DNA of 64,000 bases from assembly GCF_002964785.1 (NCBI RefSeq), contig NZ_PQCC01000013.1, positions 31,162-95,161 on the forward strand, given 5' to 3'. The translations under genes were made by a program, and so were the position numbers. The DNA comes from Pseudoalteromonas sp. T1lg48. GTDB lineage: Bacteria; Pseudomonadota; Gammaproteobacteria; Enterobacterales; Alteromonadaceae. Below, piece by piece: positions 56,075 through 64,000 of the stretch (the stretch's first letter is position 1; the number at the start of each line of letters is the position of its first letter). Below the pieces are notes generated by a model. It saw nothing but the letters and a program-made list of their open reading frames with translations, searched no databases and had not been told where the DNA came from.

Positions 56075-56728
56075 GCGCTCACCATTGGCATGCCAAAAGC
56101 CGCCGGTATTGGCCAAGTCCAGCTCGGCGATACGCTGTTGTAGCCGCTGTGCCGCCACCTCGGGACTGATATCGCCGGCAAAGCCCACCATGCGGGTTTG
56201 GACAAAACCAGGATGGAAGAGACCAACCGCCACGGCGCGCGGTTTAAGTTCATGGGCCAGACTCACGGCGGCGGCGTTTAAAGCCGCTTTAGACATGCGA
56301 TAACCGATATACCCTCCGGAACCATTGTCGGCGATGGAGCCCATGCGCGAGGTGATCATCGCCACCTTGGCGCCCGCCGGTAATAAATGCTGCAGGGCAT
56401 GAGTGACGCGTAAAGGCGCCAGCGCATTAACGGCAAACTGCTGCTCTATCGCCGCAAAGTCCATCTCGGCCAGGGTTTCATTGTGCAGTACCCCGGCGTT
56501 GTTGATCAGTATATCTATGGACTTGTTGCCCATTTGCGCCGCCAGGAGCTGCACTTGCTCGGGTTGGCAAATATCAATGCCGGAGATGACATTGACACCT
56601 AATGCATCGAGCTCTTCACTGCTTTGACGTACCACGGCCGTCACCTCGGCGCCGGCACTCACATATTGCTTGGCCAATTCCAGGCCGATGCCACGATTGG
56701 CACCGGTAATCACCACATGTTGTGTCAT
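56063..56728 (-). CDS. Short-chain dehydrogenase/reductase
   Basis: 221 residues from MTQHVVITGANRGIGLELAK, behind AAGGAT. Rossmann TGANRGIG motif, NNAG motif (INNAGVLHNETL), catalytic Ser in ITSRMGS and YxxxK in YIGYRMSKAALN. This resembles carbonyl reductases of the SDR family. Substrate unknown. It follows the VOC gene by four bases and is probably cotranscribed. Confidence 0.9.
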   Translation of the reverse strand: MTQHVVITGANRGIGLELAKQYVSAGAEVTAVVRQSSEELDALGVNVISGIDICQPEQVQLLAAQMGNKSIDILINNAGVLHNETLAEMDFAAIEQQFAVNALAPLRVTHALQHLLPAGAKVAMITSRMGSIADNGSGGYIGYRMSKAALNAAAVSLAHELKPRAVAVGLFHPGFVQTRMVGFAGDISPEVAAQRLQQRIAELDLANTGGFWHANGERLPW

Positions 56729-56732
56729 GGCG

Positions 56733-57515
56733 TTATCCTTCGAGTTGAATAATTGAAAAAACCGCACCTTGAGGATCACTCATCACGCTAAAGCGACCTA
56801 TATCCGGGATATCTGTAGGTTGAACGCAAATCTCGGCGCCGAGGCTTTTCGCCAGCTCCACCTGCTCATCACAGTTATCAACTTGAAAATACACCATCCA
56901 ATGAGATGGAATGTCATCCGGCCATTGCTCGTTCATTGCCAACATGCCGCCAATTTCCTCGCCATCAACACTCAGGACCGTGTATTCCATGCCGTCCATT
57001 GGCCGCGACTCCGTATGCCAGCCCAGCAGTTGATGATAAAACTCGGCACTGGCACGCATATCCCGGGTGGCCAGCTCAAACCAACAAGGAGTGTTAGCTT
57101 CATTCTTACGTTGCGACCCCTTATGGCCCTGACCCTGCCATAGGGCAATCATGGCTCCGCCGGGATCGCATAACAGCACCATTTTACCGGCACCGGGCAC
57201 TTCATGAGGACCATGCACTATACTGGCCCCTAATTCTTTAGCGGCGGCGGCTTTGGTGTCGACATCGTCAACGGCAATGTAGCTTAACCAATAGCTTGGC
57301 ACCCCCTGCGCCTGTTGGTCGGCGGGCATCTGATACATAGCGGCAATATCCTCTTGCTGTTTTTGCAGCATGGTGTAATACACGTCTTCCCCTATGGGTT
57401 GGTCTTCTGCCGACCAAGAGAAAAGCTCACCGTAAAAAGCTTTGCCTTTTTGCCAATCGGTAGAGCAAAGCTCCACCCAGCAAAAATGTCCTTGCGCATA
57501 ATTGTCACGACTCAT
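56733..57515 (-). CDS. VOC-family protein with two glyoxalase-like domains
   Basis: 260 residues with two VOC modules: 1-130 (FCWVELCSTDWQKGKAFYGE, LLCDPGGAMIALWQ) and 140-260 (PCWFELATRDMRASAEFYHQ, VMSDPQGAVFSIIQ). It resembles the CFP32-type hydroxylase-like subgroup of unknown activity. First gene of a two-gene unit with the SDR. Confidence 0.87.
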   Translation of the reverse strand: MSRDNYAQGHFCWVELCSTDWQKGKAFYGELFSWSAEDQPIGEDVYYTMLQKQQEDIAAMYQMPADQQAQGVPSYWLSYIAVDDVDTKAAAAKELGASIVHGPHEVPGAGKMVLLCDPGGAMIALWQGQGHKGSQRKNEANTPCWFELATRDMRASAEFYHQLLGWHTESRPMDGMEYTVLSVDGEEIGGMLAMNEQWPDDIPSHWMVYFQVDNCDEQVELAKSLGAEICVQPTDIPDIGRFSVMSDPQGAVFSIIQLEG

Positions 57516-57645
57516 ACTAGTTCATCCCGTTTATTGTTTTTATAACCATAGCGTAATCGCTAGGGCATGGAGCAATAATTCTAATGCTCAACTATTACAC
57601 ATTAACCTTAAACGAGTTAAGCATAAAAAGACACAGAAATTCAAT

Positions 57646-57704
57646 TGAGAATTATTTGCATTAACTATTGACTAGCCTCTAATTCTAATTGATAATCAAT
57701 CTCA
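57646..57704. promoter_or_regulatory. Two Fur-box-like sites with no gene downstream
   Basis: TGATAATCAATCTCA (57690-57704) matches the Fur 7-1-7 site TGATAATNATTATCA at 12 of 14 positions, and TGAGAATTATTTGCA (57646-57660) at 11 of 14. Downstream on the plus strand there is no open gene, only short frames up to the ylqF terminator. On the minus strand the VOC gene starts 131 bases away and could be the target. Confidence 0.45.
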
Positions 57705-57891
57705 ACAAGTGAGGGCTGATGTCATCTCTTTGTTACTGAAAATTTGTTTCACGACCCTGAAACACGTTTAGCGCCCGTAAGGCACAGGTTGATGGCGCCT
57801 TTATTCAACGCCCCTTGATATGGCGACCCCATCAACCGCACTACATTTTACTTGCTACATTGCTCATATCGGTGACGGTAGATATGAAAAC

Positions 57892-57916
57892 AAAAAAGCC
57901 CTTTCGGGCTTTTTTT
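57892..57916 (-). terminator. Terminator of ylqF
   Basis: AAAAAAGCCC-tttc-GGGCTTTTTTT, strong stem with T-runs on both strands, 26 bases after the ylqF stop. Confidence 0.9.
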
Positions 57917-57941
57917 ATGTCTTTAAGTTGGTGGTTACGTA

Positions 57942-58895
57942 CTAGCGGCGGTTTTTACGGGCCCGGGCACGTCGTTGACGCTTTTCCTCTTCCTTGGCGG
58001 CCTTCTTGGCCTCGGCGGCGGCACGTAATTCGGCCACCATCAGCTCTTCTTGTTCACGCATCTGCGGCGTTTCCATGCTCACCCGGCCAAGCACCGCATC
58101 GCGCAGCTCATTGATTAGGATCTCCGAGAACTTATGCAAATCAACCTGGTTGCCACCGCGAATACAGCCACGGTTTTTGCCCGCCGCCAGCATAAAGTCA
58201 TAATCATGCTCGGGTAAGGGGTTGACCTTGTAACGGTCAATCAGCAACTGAGGGTAGGCCTGCAGCAAATATTCGGCGGTGTAGCTGGCCACTTCTTCAT
58301 AGTCGATGGCGGTATCGCGAATGGCGCCGGTGGCCGCTAAGCGATAGCCGGAGTTTTCATTCTCAACCTTAGGCCACAACATTCCCGGGGTATCATATAG
58401 CATGATGCCATCATCGATTTTTATCCGCTGTTGCGCCTTGGTCACTGCCGGTTCGTTGCCTGTTTTCGCGACGATACGTCCTGCCAGGGTATTGATCAAA
58501 GTCGACTTGCCGACATTGGGAATACCCATGATCATGGCTTTAATTTGTTTATCGGCACCCACCTTGTGTGGCACCAGCTTTTTGCATAGCTCAACAATTT
58601 TGCCTACCTGAGCGGCCTTATCATGCTCTAAGGGTAGAGCCTTAACGCCACTTTCCTGCTCAAGGTAATTGAGCCATTGGGTGGTCATCTGCGGGTCGGC
58701 CAGATCGGCCTTATTAAGGATCTTGATCACCGGCTTATCGCCACGCAGTGCACCCACCATGGGGTTTTCGCTGCTATAGGGAATACGCGCATCCAGCACT
58801 TCAATAATCACATCCATCTGCGGCATGATTTCTTTTATTTCATTACGCGCCTTGTTCATATGGCCCGGAAACCATTGAATTCCTGCTCTACTCAT
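57942..58895 (-). CDS. ylqF: Ribosome biogenesis GTPase YlqF/RbgA
   Basis: 317 residues. Circularly permuted GTPase: G4 NKAD precedes G1 (IMGIPNVGKSTLIN), with G3 DTPGM. Begins IQWFPGHMNKAR, the classic YlqF start. It assists assembly of the 50S subunit. The C-terminal tail is unusually basic (KKAAKEEEKRQRRARARKN). Divergent from yaeQ. Confidence 0.94.
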   Translation of the reverse strand: MSRAGIQWFPGHMNKARNEIKEIMPQMDVIIEVLDARIPYSSENPMVGALRGDKPVIKILNKADLADPQMTTQWLNYLEQESGVKALPLEHDKAAQVGKIVELCKKLVPHKVGADKQIKAMIMGIPNVGKSTLINTLAGRIVAKTGNEPAVTKAQQRIKIDDGIMLYDTPGMLWPKVENENSGYRLAATGAIRDTAIDYEEVASYTAEYLLQAYPQLLIDRYKVNPLPEHDYDFMLAAGKNRGCIRGGNQVDLHKFSEILINELRDAVLGRVSMETPQMREQEELMVAELRAAAEAKKAAKEEEKRQRRARARKNRR

Positions 58896-59108
58896 TCGCT
58901 TTATAACCTTATATTTAATCAGGCAGTTGCCGATGCACCGTCATAAAGCACCGCTTTGAGCGCCAAAGTTACGCATGCAACCTTACCAATATTCCCTATT
59001 GTACTATCGCCGGCGCCGAGTTTCACGACTTTGCCTGCCAACGAGCTAAAGCAAATCACCAGACGAGCGTGTATACTGCCCGCTTTGCTCGCCCAGGAAG
59101 TAGTTGTT

Positions 59109-59654
59109 ATGGCATTAAAGGCCACCATAATTAAAGCGCGTCTCAATATCAGTGATATGAATCGCCACCATTATCAAGAATACCCTTTAACCGTTGCCCA
59201 ACATCCCTCGGAAACCGAGCAACGACTTATGATCCGTCTGTTGGCCTTTGCTTTACACGCCAATGAAGAGCTGCAGTTTACCAAGGGCCTGTGCGCTGAA
59301 GACGAGCCGGAATTATGGCAACGAGAGATGGATGACAGCATTAGCCTGTGGATCGATCTTGGTCTACCGGATGAAAAGCGTTTGAAAAAGGCCTGCACCC
59401 GTGCCAAAGAGGTGGTGCTTTATGCCTATGGGGAAAACAACCAGGACATTTGGTGGCAGAAGAACCAGCAGAAGTTAAGCCAGTTTAAAAACCTCCGCGT
59501 AGTGAGCTTAAACTATGACGAAACTCAGCAGTTAGCGGCCATGGCCTCGCGCAGTGTTGACTTGACTATTAGTATAGAAGACGCCGAGGTATGGGTTAGC
59601 AATCAAGAGCAAACGCTGCAAATTACCTTGACCTGGTTACAAGGTCAGGGCTAA
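59109..59654 (+). CDS. yaeQ: YaeQ family protein
   Basis: 181 residues from MALKATIIKARLNISDMNRH; the frame is open earlier but the family begins here and AGGAAG lies upstream. The sequence matches YaeQ throughout (HPSETEQRLMIRLLAFALHA, GLPDEKRLKKACTRAKEVVL). YaeQ has a PD-(D/E)XK nuclease-like fold and in E. coli suppresses RfaH loss; its true role is unknown. Confidence 0.92.
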   Translation: MALKATIIKARLNISDMNRHHYQEYPLTVAQHPSETEQRLMIRLLAFALHANEELQFTKGLCAEDEPELWQREMDDSISLWIDLGLPDEKRLKKACTRAKEVVLYAYGENNQDIWWQKNQQKLSQFKNLRVVSLNYDETQQLAAMASRSVDLTISIEDAEVWVSNQEQTLQITLTWLQGQG

Positions 59655-59704
59655 ATTGCCAAAACTGGGACACGACGTTCGTCAAAGCGTTGGTAAGGAT
59701 AAGT

Positions 59705-60304
59705 ATGATCAGCAAGGTAGTAGTTTTACATGGCTTGTATATGTCGGGTTTTGTTATGCGACCGCTGTGCGCACGGCTGAAAAAACACGGCTATGACATA
59801 CTTAACCTTTCTTATAACACCTTAGATCCGAACACCGACGAGATTTTCACCCGCATCAATGACTTTATTGGCGAGCAGAATTGCGCCTTTGTCTGCCACT
59901 CTTTGGGGGGCCTGATAGCACGGCATTATCTCAGCCAGGATTTCCCTCAAGTAAAGCAGGTAAAAAAAGTATTTACCCTGGGCACGCCGCATAAGGGCGC
60001 CAAAATAGTCCATCATATGCAGCAAAAGGGCATGCAAGGACTGTTAAAGAACAGTCTGGAGTATCTGGCCAGCGAGAACCAGGACTGGCCCTTTAACGCC
60101 AAGCTCTATAGCATAGCCGGTGATTTACCCCTTGGCCTGTTACCCCTGTTTGAGCAGGGTCATCCATGCGATGGTACGGTCAAGGTCGATGAAACCAAGC
60201 TCAATGGCATGGCACAGCACAAGGTATTTCACCTTAGCCACACCAGCCTAATTTACTCCCGTAAGGTCGTTGCCTATATCCTTGACCAGCTGCAAGAAGA
60301 TTAG
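59705..60304 (+). CDS. Alpha/beta hydrolase, putative lipase/esterase
   Basis: 199 residues from MISKVVVLHGLYMSGF, behind AAGGAT. The oxyanion HGLYMSG motif, nucleophile Ser in CHSLGG and a later FTLGTPHKGAK segment fit small lipase-like alpha/beta hydrolases such as the triacylglycerol lipase LipA-like group. The catalytic His is likely in the final HLSHTSLI. Its end overlaps the convergent small membrane gene. Confidence 0.87.
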   Translation: MISKVVVLHGLYMSGFVMRPLCARLKKHGYDILNLSYNTLDPNTDEIFTRINDFIGEQNCAFVCHSLGGLIARHYLSQDFPQVKQVKKVFTLGTPHKGAKIVHHMQQKGMQGLLKNSLEYLASENQDWPFNAKLYSIAGDLPLGLLPLFEQGHPCDGTVKVDETKLNGMAQHKVFHLSHTSLIYSRKVVAYILDQLQED

Positions 60305-60498
60305 TTCTCGGCCGCAGCGGCAATCTTATACGCAATAACCGCGATAATTCCCACCACTAGCGGGATCGGTGCGGCAATCATGCCAAAGGCATCAGAATTT
60401 GCGTAGCTGGCTCCGGCAAGGTGGCCCACTAAACCAATTACAAAGGTGAGTACGGCAATAACACACACGGTGATTTCTGCTTTTTTCGATTTATTCAT
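60301..60498 (-). CDS. Small two-TM membrane protein
   Basis: 65 residues from MNKSKKAEITVCVIAVLTFV, behind AGGAGAT. Two helices (ITVCVIAVLTFVIGLVGHLA and IAAPIPLVVGIIAVIAYKIA). Unknown function. It is divergent from dps across a region with two FNR-like sites. Confidence 0.7.
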   Translation of the reverse strand: MNKSKKAEITVCVIAVLTFVIGLVGHLAGASYANSDAFGMIAAPIPLVVGIIAVIAYKIAAAAEN

Positions 60499-60552
60499 AA
60501 CCACATCTCCTATGTCGATGCTCAGATTATGACCCCTGAGTGCATACAAATA

Positions 60553-60616
60553 TTGCGCTAAATCAATTTTCACTGCGGCTTTTTTAAGCACCGAAATCGC
60601 TTTTGCGATAGATCAA
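60553..60616. promoter_or_regulatory. Paired FNR-like sites between small membrane gene and dps
   Basis: TTGCG-ctaa-ATCAA (60553-60566) and TTGCG-atag-ATCAA (60603-60616) are two copies of the same motif, exactly 50 bases apart. It differs from the FNR consensus TTGAT-N4-ATCAA in one half, in the same way both times. Confidence 0.4.
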
Positions 60617-60782
60617 TATTTCACCATTGCGACCTTGTTTTTGGCACAAATCATGCCCATGTCATTAGCTACAAGCGCATGCAAATCATTTTATGTGATT
60701 GCTTAAATCGATTTTATCCGCTTGTTATTAAGAGGCTTTACGCCATACTGAAGTACAACTTCTAAACGCAAAGGAGACAGCT

Positions 60783-61256
60783 ATGTCGCAAGTAAATGCT
60801 ATTGGATTGGATACTCAAGAAACAGAAACCATCATCGATGAGCTCAACCGTTTACTGAGCTGCTATCAAATTCAATACATGAACGCCCGAGGCTTTCATT
60901 GGAATATAAAAGGCCGCGACTTTTTCGAACTGCACGTCAAATTTGAAGAAATCTACAACCTATTATTAGAGAAGGTCGATGAAATCGCCGAACGCATTCT
61001 TACCCTTGGTGGTGAGCCACTGCATGCGTTTACAGATTATATCGAGCTGAGCCAGATCAACGAGGCTAAAAACATCTGTGACGGTGGCCAAGCGGTGCAA
61101 AACCTGCTCGATGGTTACAGCACCTTAATCAAGATGCAGCGTAATATTCTCGTCGACGCCAGTGAGAACGAAGACGAAGGCACGGCGGCATTGATGAGTG
61201 ACTACATCAAAGAGCAGGAAAAGCTGGTGTGGATGCTTAAAGCCTATCTTGATTAA
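60783..61256 (+). CDS. dps: Dps-family DNA-binding ferritin
   Basis: 157 residues. Ferroxidase site shown by NARGFHWNIKGRDFFELHVKFEEIY and DEIAERI with E; twelve-subunit shell that oxidises and stores iron and protects DNA from peroxide. AAAGGAGA precedes the ATG. No long basic N-terminal tail, so DNA binding may be weak. Adjacent to fumC. Confidence 0.94.
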   Translation: MSQVNAIGLDTQETETIIDELNRLLSCYQIQYMNARGFHWNIKGRDFFELHVKFEEIYNLLLEKVDEIAERILTLGGEPLHAFTDYIELSQINEAKNICDGGQAVQNLLDGYSTLIKMQRNILVDASENEDEGTAALMSDYIKEQEKLVWMLKAYLD

Positions 61257-61332
61257 TTCCCCATCAGGCTAGACGGAGGTATCCGTCTAGCTTTGTTGAA
61301 CAACCACCTTTACCAGCCTTCAGGAGCAGAGC

Positions 61333-62718
61333 ATGGACCTCACTTACCGCAGCGAACACGATAGCATGGGTGAACTCAAAGTCCCCGCCGACGCACTCTA
61401 TCAAGCGCAAACGCAGCGCGCCGTAAATAACTTTAAAATCAGCTCACTGACCATGCCGAGCCGCTTTATTACTGCTTTGGCACACATCAAACGCGCGGCG
61501 GCTAAGGTAAATCAAAAACTCGGCTATTTAGATGCAAAAACCAGTTCCGCTATCGCCAAGGCTTGCAGTGAAATAATAGCCGGTCAACATTTAGAACACT
61601 TCCCGGTAGATGTATTCCAAACTGGCTCTGGTACCAGCACTAATATGAACGCCAATGAGGTGATTGCCACTCGCGCCTCCGCCCTGCTAGGCAAAAAAGT
61701 ACACCCTAATGATCAGGTTAATATGGGGCAAAGCTCCAACGATGTGATCCCAACGGCTATCCATGTCAGTAGCGCCATTGCCATTGAACAAGAGTTGTTG
61801 CCAGCCCTTGACCATCTTGAGGCGGTGATCGCGGCAAAGATAGAGCAGGTCGGCGACCTGGTAAAAACCGGTCGCACTCACCTTATGGATGCCATGCCGG
61901 TCACCTTTGCACAAAGCATGTCCGCCTGGCACACGCAAATTAGCACCGCCAGAAGCCATATCAGTCAAAGTGCAGCAGCACTTTTACAGCTTGCCCAAGG
62001 AGGCACTGCGGTCGGCACAGGTATTAACGCCGATCCACACTTTGCCGCGCACTTTGCCAAAGAAATGACCAAGCAAACCGGGGTTAACTTCAGCGCCGGA
62101 GATAACCCCTTCTTTCATATTTCAACTCAGGACTCAGTGGTGGCCGTTTCCGGGCAACTGAAAACCGTCGCCGTGGCGCTGATGAAAATAGCCAATGACT
62201 TACGTTGGATGAACTCGGGCCCACTTGGCGGGCTAGCGGAAATTGAACTGGAAGCCCTGCAACCCGGCTCATCGATTATGCCCGGCAAAGTCAATCCAGT
62301 GATCCCAGAAGCAACCACCATGGCTGCAGCACAGGTGATAGGTAACGATACTACCATCACGGTAGCCGGGCAGTCTGGCAACTTCGAGCTTAATGTTATG
62401 TTGCCGGTGATCGCCTATAACATATTGCAAAGCATCGAGTTGCTCAGTAACAGCAGTGTAGCACTAGCCGACAAGGCAATCGCCAGCTTCAAGGTGCAAG
62501 AAGAAAACCTTACCCGCTCTTTGGCTAAGAACCCTATTTTAGTTACCGTTCTTAACCCACTTATAGGCTATGAAAAGGCGGCACAAATCGCCAAAAAAGC
62601 CTATGCTGAAAAGCGCGCCATACTTGATGTTGCCGCCGCCGAAACGGACATTCCCTATGAAGAATTGGTGGCGTTACTTGATCCCAGAAAACTCACTGAG
62701 GGTGGCATTCAAAACTAG
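61333..62718 (+). CDS. fumC: Class II fumarate hydratase
   Basis: 461 residues. Fumarase/aspartase superfamily with GSGTSTNMNANEVIATRA, TGRTHLMDAMPVTF and signature GSSIMPGKVNPVIPE (catalytic Ser-loop). It interconverts fumarate and malate, iron-independent and oxygen-stable, typically used when iron is short or under oxidative stress, in keeping with dps beside it. Confidence 0.96.
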   Translation: MDLTYRSEHDSMGELKVPADALYQAQTQRAVNNFKISSLTMPSRFITALAHIKRAAAKVNQKLGYLDAKTSSAIAKACSEIIAGQHLEHFPVDVFQTGSGTSTNMNANEVIATRASALLGKKVHPNDQVNMGQSSNDVIPTAIHVSSAIAIEQELLPALDHLEAVIAAKIEQVGDLVKTGRTHLMDAMPVTFAQSMSAWHTQISTARSHISQSAAALLQLAQGGTAVGTGINADPHFAAHFAKEMTKQTGVNFSAGDNPFFHISTQDSVVAVSGQLKTVAVALMKIANDLRWMNSGPLGGLAEIELEALQPGSSIMPGKVNPVIPEATTMAAAQVIGNDTTITVAGQSGNFELNVMLPVIAYNILQSIELLSNSSVALADKAIASFKVQEENLTRSLAKNPILVTVLNPLIGYEKAAQIAKKAYAEKRAILDVAAAETDIPYEELVALLDPRKLTEGGIQN

Positions 62719-62813
62719 CGTCACCATTTTAGGGAGACTAAAATACGAGCATTTGCGCGCGACAGAAATGTCAGTATGATGGTAATCATCATCAACACTA
62801 AAATAAGTAGATT

Positions 62814-63329
62814 ATGCGATTATCATTTATAGCCATCGCGGCGCTGGCGTTAAGCGCCTGTAATAGCAATAGCCCAAAAGACACTCAGGCCGTTGCCGCA
62901 AACGACACTACACAGCCTCCACAGCTTGAAACTCAGCTTAAGCCGACGCCTAAACAGCTGGCCGTAGCCGAGCAGAGCGTACGTGTGGAAAACCCGAATA
63001 TCACCGCTACCAAAGAATCCATCGCGCAAGGTTATCGGCAGATCCATGAACTCACAGCAGATAAAAGCTGTGATACGAGTCAACAATGCCAGGTGGTTGC
63101 TGTCGGCAGCAGGGCTTGCGGTGGTGCAAATGAATACCTCGTATTCTCAACTAAGACTGCAGATGCAGAGCAGGTCAAAGCATTGGCAGAAGCAATCACG
63201 GTGCAAGAGCGTCAGTTTAACCTCAAGACGGGTGCGGTCAGCATTTGTGAACACCTAATGCGTCCATCAACTCAGTGCCAACAGTCCCAGTGCGTTAAAA
63301 TTCAGGGCTCATCTTCTTCGGTTTACTAG
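62814..63329 (+). CDS. Lipoprotein of unknown function
   Basis: 171 residues: lipobox ALSAC (Cys16), a Thr/Gln/Pro-rich stretch, then a globular C-terminal domain with six Cys (DKSCDTSQQCQVVAVGSRAC, SICEHLMRPSTQCQQSQCVK), probably disulfide-bonded. No family recognised. Confidence 0.75.
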   Translation: MRLSFIAIAALALSACNSNSPKDTQAVAANDTTQPPQLETQLKPTPKQLAVAEQSVRVENPNITATKESIAQGYRQIHELTADKSCDTSQQCQVVAVGSRACGGANEYLVFSTKTADAEQVKALAEAITVQERQFNLKTGAVSICEHLMRPSTQCQQSQCVKIQGSSSSVY

Positions 63330-63335
63330 TGGCAA

Positions 63336-63548
63336 TCAGTAACCGAACAAACTCAAAAGCAACGACAATACAATAATCGCCAAGAGACACAGTAAGGCTC
63401 TGATAATATATCGGGGCCGCATTTCTTGGTGACGCCATTGAAAGTACAGAAACTTAGCAAAATACGTGGCAGCCACCCCAAATAGTGCAAACACCAATAA
63501 ATATGCACCTAGTGCTATCACAACAACCTCTACCTTGTTCTCTATCAT
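63336..63548 (-). CDS. Small two-TM membrane protein
   Basis: 70 residues, N-in pattern: VEVVVIALGAYLLVFALFGV and ALLCLLAIIVLSLLLSLFGY, with an arginine-rich link (RHQEMRPRYIIR). Unknown function; seven bases from the convergent lipoprotein gene. Confidence 0.6.
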   Translation of the reverse strand: MIENKVEVVVIALGAYLLVFALFGVAATYFAKFLYFQWRHQEMRPRYIIRALLCLLAIIVLSLLLSLFGY

Positions 63549-63667
63549 CCTTAATAGCCTAACAAGTTAACTCCATTAATACCAAGAAAAGCAGCGTTAG
63601 CTCTTAGCATTAATAATATGCCAGACTAGTACCTCACCCACAGCCTGGCGAATTTGACCCCAAACGC

Positions 63668-63698
63668 AAAAAGCCCGCTGTATTACTGCAACGGGTTT
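63668..63698 (-). terminator. Distal terminator of the rRNA operon
   Basis: Minus strand AAACCCG-N14-CGGGCTTTTTGCG. It closely resembles the proximal terminator at 63913-63945 and lies 215 bases farther on; a tandem pair suited to a highly transcribed operon. Confidence 0.7.
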
Positions 63699-63745
63699 AT
63701 TTAATTAGGCGACGAGTGACCGACGATTAAGTATCGTCGCAGCAC

Positions 63746-63797
63746 GAGGAGGTGAGCGCAGGGATGCGCGATGTAACCAAGCTACAAGGATGTATTT
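63746..63797. repeat. 49-bp segment shared with family B element
   Basis: Contains AGGTGAGCGCAGGGATGCGC and GATGTAACCAAGCTACAAGG. Nearly the same sequence, about 4 mismatches in 49, lies at 33112-33160 on the other strand. Confidence 0.75.
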
Positions 63798-63912
63798 TTA
63801 AAACCACAATCAACCATCTCATTTATTAGATAGGGTGTGGGGAACGAATGAGATTAGCTGAGGATATGACGTTACAGCTAGGCATTGGCAAAAAACCTAA
63901 CCCCCAGAAAGC

Positions 63913-63945
63913 AAAAAACCCGCTGCATTGCTGCAACGGGTTTCT
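63913..63945 (-). terminator. Proximal terminator of the rRNA operon
   Basis: On the minus strand AACCCGTTGCA-gcaa-TGCAGCGGGTT followed by TTTTGC, just after the 5S 3' end. Confidence 0.85.
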
Positions 63946-63953
63946 TTAATAAG

Positions 63954-64000
63954 GCCCTGACGATGTTCTACTTTCACATGGCAAATGCCACACTATCATC
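63954..64000 (-). rRNA. rrf: 5S ribosomal RNA, 3' part (continues beyond window)
   Basis: The last 47 bases read CCTGACGATGTTCTACTTTC then ACATGGCAAATGCCACAC and ATCATC. This is the reverse complement of the 5S 3' end, aligned to the E. coli GATGGTAGTGTGGGG...GCATGCGAGAG region with a few differences. An rRNA operon therefore enters from the right. Confidence 0.9.

Noticed and set aside
57815..58114. Plus-strand frame overlapping the ylqF gene end
   Set aside because: Antisense to a clear YlqF gene and crosses its terminator.

Overview
The window is chromosomal DNA from a Gram-negative gammaproteobacterium, most likely a marine member of the Alteromonadales (Shewanella/Pseudoalteromonas-like). 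The evidence is the run ubiE-ubiJ-ubiB-tatABC-(unknown)-tatD-hemB, the speA/speE pair, lipoprotein signals, an ExeM-like extracellular nuclease, PhoA-type phosphatases, a cis/trans fatty-acid isomerase and initiator-tRNA/5S genes of enterobacterial type. The genus cannot be fixed from sequence alone. Most genes are dense, of moderate GC and housekeeping-like. The exception is about 36.1-38.8 kb, which is visibly AT-richer and built of small unknown genes and repeats.

Layout. 1-9 kb: a partial secreted protein, a frameshifted MsbA-like ABC exporter, an OmpA-family lipoprotein, a solute-binding protein, a ChrA transporter, and a run of two YihG-like acyltransferases plus a YbdG-type MscS channel. 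9-12 kb: divergent speA and speE (polyamines). 12-15.4 kb: a GH97 glycosidase, and an ECF sigma factor with a small membrane protein. 15.5-22.7 kb: an operon of adaptor, ABC ATPase, FtsX/MacB-like permease, NtrC-type regulator and histidine kinase, headed by a near-perfect sigma-54 promoter. 22.8-25.7 kb: a K+ channel with RCK domain and a DUF885 lipoprotein. 25.9-33 kb: ubiquinone, Tat and heme genes. 33-36.1 kb: a mobile repeat and a frameshifted ExeM-like nuclease.

36.1-37.9 kb is the most unusual region. Four small genes on the minus strand are separated by attC-like sites whose R''-type cores touch or follow the stop codons. This looks like a short integron cassette array with no integrase in view. 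It is followed by about 0.9 kb of gene-poor repeats. 38.8-43.3 kb holds an unknown secreted protein and two tandem alkaline phosphatases behind a good Pho box. 43.3-46.4 kb holds fusA (EF-G) and a cluster of three intact initiator tRNAs with decayed copies and long direct repeats. 46.6-63.5 kb holds small housekeeping units: cysQ, nudE, yrfG, a dUTPase, a thioredoxin-fold protein, cti, lemA plus an M48 protease, SDR/VOC, ylqF, yaeQ, dps and fumC. The right edge enters an rRNA operon from its 3' end (5S rRNA, minus strand) preceded by tandem terminators.

Three copies of a 162/103-bp inverted-repeat element (ends ATACCAATTC) and one 349-bp element (ends TAGGGTCTGTT) are scattered through the window. 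The two families share an internal hairpin module. Two genes (the ABC exporter and the nuclease) are each split by an apparent single-base deletion, which may be real decay or sequencing error.
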